From Nanobdellati archaeon (GTDB lineage Archaea; Nanobdellota; Nanobdellia; Woesearchaeales; JAADFO01), in assembly GCA_013152815.1 (NCBI GenBank), contig JAADFO010000016.1, forward strand, positions 1-42,504: DNA of 42,504 nucleotides, in the 5' to 3' direction. Shown one piece after another: positions 41,070-42,504 of this stretch. Position 1 is the first letter of the stretch. Every line of letters begins with the position of its first letter. A program made the position numbers and the translations under genes. Below the pieces are notes generated by a model. That model did not search any database, was not told the DNA's origin, and saw only the letters and a program-made list of their open reading frames with translations.

Positions 41070-41824
41070 GGGATATGCTCCTCGCTGTACGCTTCATTCA
41101 GATCTTCATAGTCCTTATAGGTATCCATGGAATGCCAATAACCCTCATGATGATAGATGGCCAGGTTCTCTTCTTTGGCCAGATCGGGAAGGGTCTTGTC
41201 GACCAGCATGGCATCCTGTTTCACATCGATACGGTCAAAGATGGCCTTCTCAAAGACCATGAACCCTCCATTGATGACATCATCAAGTATGGGCTTTTCC
41301 TTGAATTCGGAGACAAGACCCCCATCGACCTTGAGGACACCATATTTTGAGATAGGATGAAGGCCAGTTATGGTCGCCAGCTTCTTCTTCTGCTCATGAA
41401 ACGCCAGAAGCTTCTTGATGTTGATGTCTGCAAGCCCGTCTCCATAGGTCAACATGAACCGGTCCCCATCAATATGTGGAGCTACCCGTTTGAGCCTGCC
41501 AGCTGTCAGTGTCTTCTTTCCTGTATCGACAAAGGTGATGTTCCAGTCGAGCATGTCCTTCTTGTGGATGGTGAGTTCATCTGGATGTTTCAGATTCATG
41601 GAAAAATCGTGGGACATCCACTGGTAATTTTTGAAATAATGCTTAATCAGCTCCCCCTTATAGCCAAGTGCCAGGACAAAATCCTTGTACCCCTGGGAAG
41701 CATAAATCTTCATGATATGCCAGAGAATGGGCTTGTTCCCTATTTCAACGAGTGGCTTAGGTATGAACTCTGTCTCTTCACGCAACCTGGTGCCTTTCCC
41801 ACCACAAAGAATGACTACTTTCAT
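41054..41824 (-). CDS. rfbF: Glucose-1-phosphate cytidylyltransferase
   Basis: 256 aa, full length. Nucleotidyltransferase signature VVILCGGKGTRLREETEFIP with KPLVEIGNKPILWHIMKIYA, LTYGDGLADINI (metal site), INGGFMVFEK and GYWHSMDTYKDYEDL. It makes CDP-glucose from CTP and glucose-1-phosphate, the entry step of CDP-deoxysugar synthesis. First gene of the operon; promoter at about 41885. Cytosolic. Confidence 0.94.
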   Translation of the reverse strand: MKVVILCGGKGTRLREETEFIPKPLVEIGNKPILWHIMKIYASQGYKDFVLALGYKGELIKHYFKNYQWMSHDFSMNLKHPDELTIHKKDMLDWNITFVDTGKKTLTAGRLKRVAPHIDGDRFMLTYGDGLADINIKKLLAFHEQKKKLATITGLHPISKYGVLKVDGGLVSEFKEKPILDDVINGGFMVFEKAIFDRIDVKQDAMLVDKTLPDLAKEENLAIYHHEGYWHSMDTYKDYEDLNEAYSEEHIPWRTW

Positions 41825-41842
41825 GAAACATTACCCCCTCTA

Positions 41843-41866
41843 TGCAGTTCTATGTGCAGTTCTATG
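41843..41866. repeat. 12-nt tandem repeat in the rfbF leader
   Basis: TGCAGTTCTATG occurs twice back to back (41843-41854 and 41855-41866), between the predicted transcript start and the rfbF ATG. Confidence 0.8.
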
Positions 41867-41884
41867 GGAAGATTGTGATTCTGA

Positions 41885-41962
41885 GGCATTTATATACTTT
41901 ACTCTTGCTAGGATACTGACAAGATGCCGAGAGTCTGGCTCAAACAGACGAAAAGAATATAA
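41885..41962. promoter_or_regulatory. Divergent promoters of the CDP-sugar operon and the glycosyltransferase
   Basis: Minus strand: AAAGTATATAAATGCC (41884-41899), start near 41864 and a leader of about 40 nt before rfbF. Plus strand: AGAATATAACC (41954-41964), start near 41985, some 10 nt before the GTG of the glycosyltransferase. Confidence 0.55.
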
Positions 41963-41995
41963 CCTGAAGTGTTACCTTGCATCGGGGATCTCCAA

Positions 41996-42504
41996 GTGAA
42001 AAGAAAGCAACTGCTGTCCATAATCATACCGGCATATAATGAGGAGAACAGGATAGGAAGCACACTCCGGGCCATCAAAGAGTATTGCAACAGGAAGAGG
42101 CTCAACTATGAGATCATCATCGTCGATGACGGAAGCAATGACAGGACAAGGACAATAGTCGAAAAGGCAAAGGACCGCCATATCCGTCTGGTCTCCTACG
42201 GAAAGAACAGGGGAAAAGGCTTTGCTGTGCGGTTCGGCATGGGAAAGGCCAGAGGAGACCTCCTTCTCTTCTCTGATGCTGACCTGTCCACACCCATCGA
42301 AGAGCTTGACAAGTTCCTTCCGCTGGCAGAAAGGTTCGATGTCCTCATCGGTTCCCGCAATCTCAGAGGATCAGATATCAGAATAAGGCAGCCCTGGTAC
42401 CGAAGGATTCCCGGAAAGATATTTTCCATCATCACGAGGGTCCTGCTGCTTCCCGGAATAAAAGACAGCCAGTGCGGCTTCAAGCTGTTCACCAGGAAAG
42501 CTGC
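41996..42504 (+). CDS. Dolichyl-phosphate-type family 2 glycosyltransferase, 3' end outside window
   Basis: The frame begins at GTG 41996 (GGGGAT about 7 nt upstream; GTG 41969 is possible) and is open to the window end; it is missing from the ORF track. Visible 169 residues: SIIIPAYNEENRIGSTLRAI, YEIIIVDDGSNDRTRTIVEK, NRGKGFAVRFGMGKARGDLL, LFSDADLSTPIEELDKFL (DxD-type metal site), VLIGSRNLRGSDI and KDSQCGFKLFTRKA. This is the pattern of dolichyl-phosphate beta-glucosyl/mannosyl transferases (ALG5/DPM1-like), which load a sugar from UDP- or GDP-sugar onto the lipid carrier for N-glycosylation. Divergent from the CDP-sugar operon. Confidence 0.9.
   Translation, partial: MKRKQLLSIIIPAYNEENRIGSTLRAIKEYCNRKRLNYEIIIVDDGSNDRTRTIVEKAKDRHIRLVSYGKNRGKGFAVRFGMGKARGDLLLFSDADLSTPIEELDKFLPLAERFDVLIGSRNLRGSDIRIRQPWYRRIPGKIFSIITRVLLLPGIKDSQCGFKLFTRKA

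Noticed and set aside
1-42504. tRNA, rRNA or known riboswitch genes
   Set aside because: I looked through the gaps for tRNA-like arms and conserved rRNA stretches and saw none; a covariance-model search would be needed to be certain.

Overview
The window reads as a stretch of an archaeal chromosome. The signs are TATA/BRE-type promoters (for example GAAA-ATTTATATAT), several ATG codons placed 20-30 nt downstream of TATA boxes as in leaderless transcripts, GGTGAT/GGAGG-type ribosome sites on other genes, a DUF99 gene, a stand-alone Lrp/AsnC effector domain, a dolichyl-phosphate-type family 2 glycosyltransferase, and very large numbers of N-glycosylation sequons (N-x-S/T) in secreted proteins. 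GC content is about 50-55% in genes, with AT-rich intergenic regions. An uncultured Woesearchaeota-like or related lineage is my impression, but nothing here fixes the taxon. I see no rRNA, tRNA, CRISPR array, transposase or phage gene.

Region 1 (1-10671, +): three translationally coupled genes (4-nt ATGA overlaps) for exported proteins: the 3' part of a giant Ig-like/DUF2341 protein, a membrane-anchored protein, and a 595-aa protein. Region 2 (11113-22415, +) is the most unusual part. It holds seven paralogous small secreted proteins of about 250 aa, called SSP here. They share two cysteines and an aromatic C-terminal strand (YYFYVEL-like). They are interleaved with two copies of a second secreted family (YDNDSL family), three helix-turn-helix regulators and a lipoprotein. 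Each regulator heads a transcription unit. Three units start from near-identical promoters followed by unusually long leaders with palindromes and shared TACTTAA-type sites. I propose this as a regulated surface-protein repertoire locus that I cannot match to a described system.

Region 3 (22517-36255, mostly -): further cell-envelope proteins. These are a 905-aa multi-domain surface protein with a cytoplasmic coiled coil, small anchored proteins, a COG1470-like protein, and a long Fn3/TPR-like membrane protein broken by an apparent 1-nt frameshift. The broken gene lies behind a cassette of four tiny ribbon-helix-helix genes, two of which are absent from the ORF track. Then come a Cys-rich mini membrane protein, a lipoprotein resembling a detached oligosaccharyltransferase (STT3/AglB) domain, and an MscS channel. 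A DUF5752-like cytosolic protein (26829, +) sits among them.

Region 4 (36411-42504): an AsnC effector domain and a DUF99 protein (+), then a five-gene sugar-nucleotide operon (-). This comprises glucose-1-phosphate cytidylyltransferase, CDP-glucose 4,6-dehydratase, an RmlC-like epimerase, an RmlD-like reductase and the Fe-S/PMP 3-dehydratase RfbH, the core of CDP-3,6-dideoxyhexose synthesis. A divergent dolichyl-phosphate glycosyltransferase gene runs off the window end. The sugar genes, the STT3-like lipoprotein and the sequon-rich proteins together suggest a heavily N-glycosylated cell surface.
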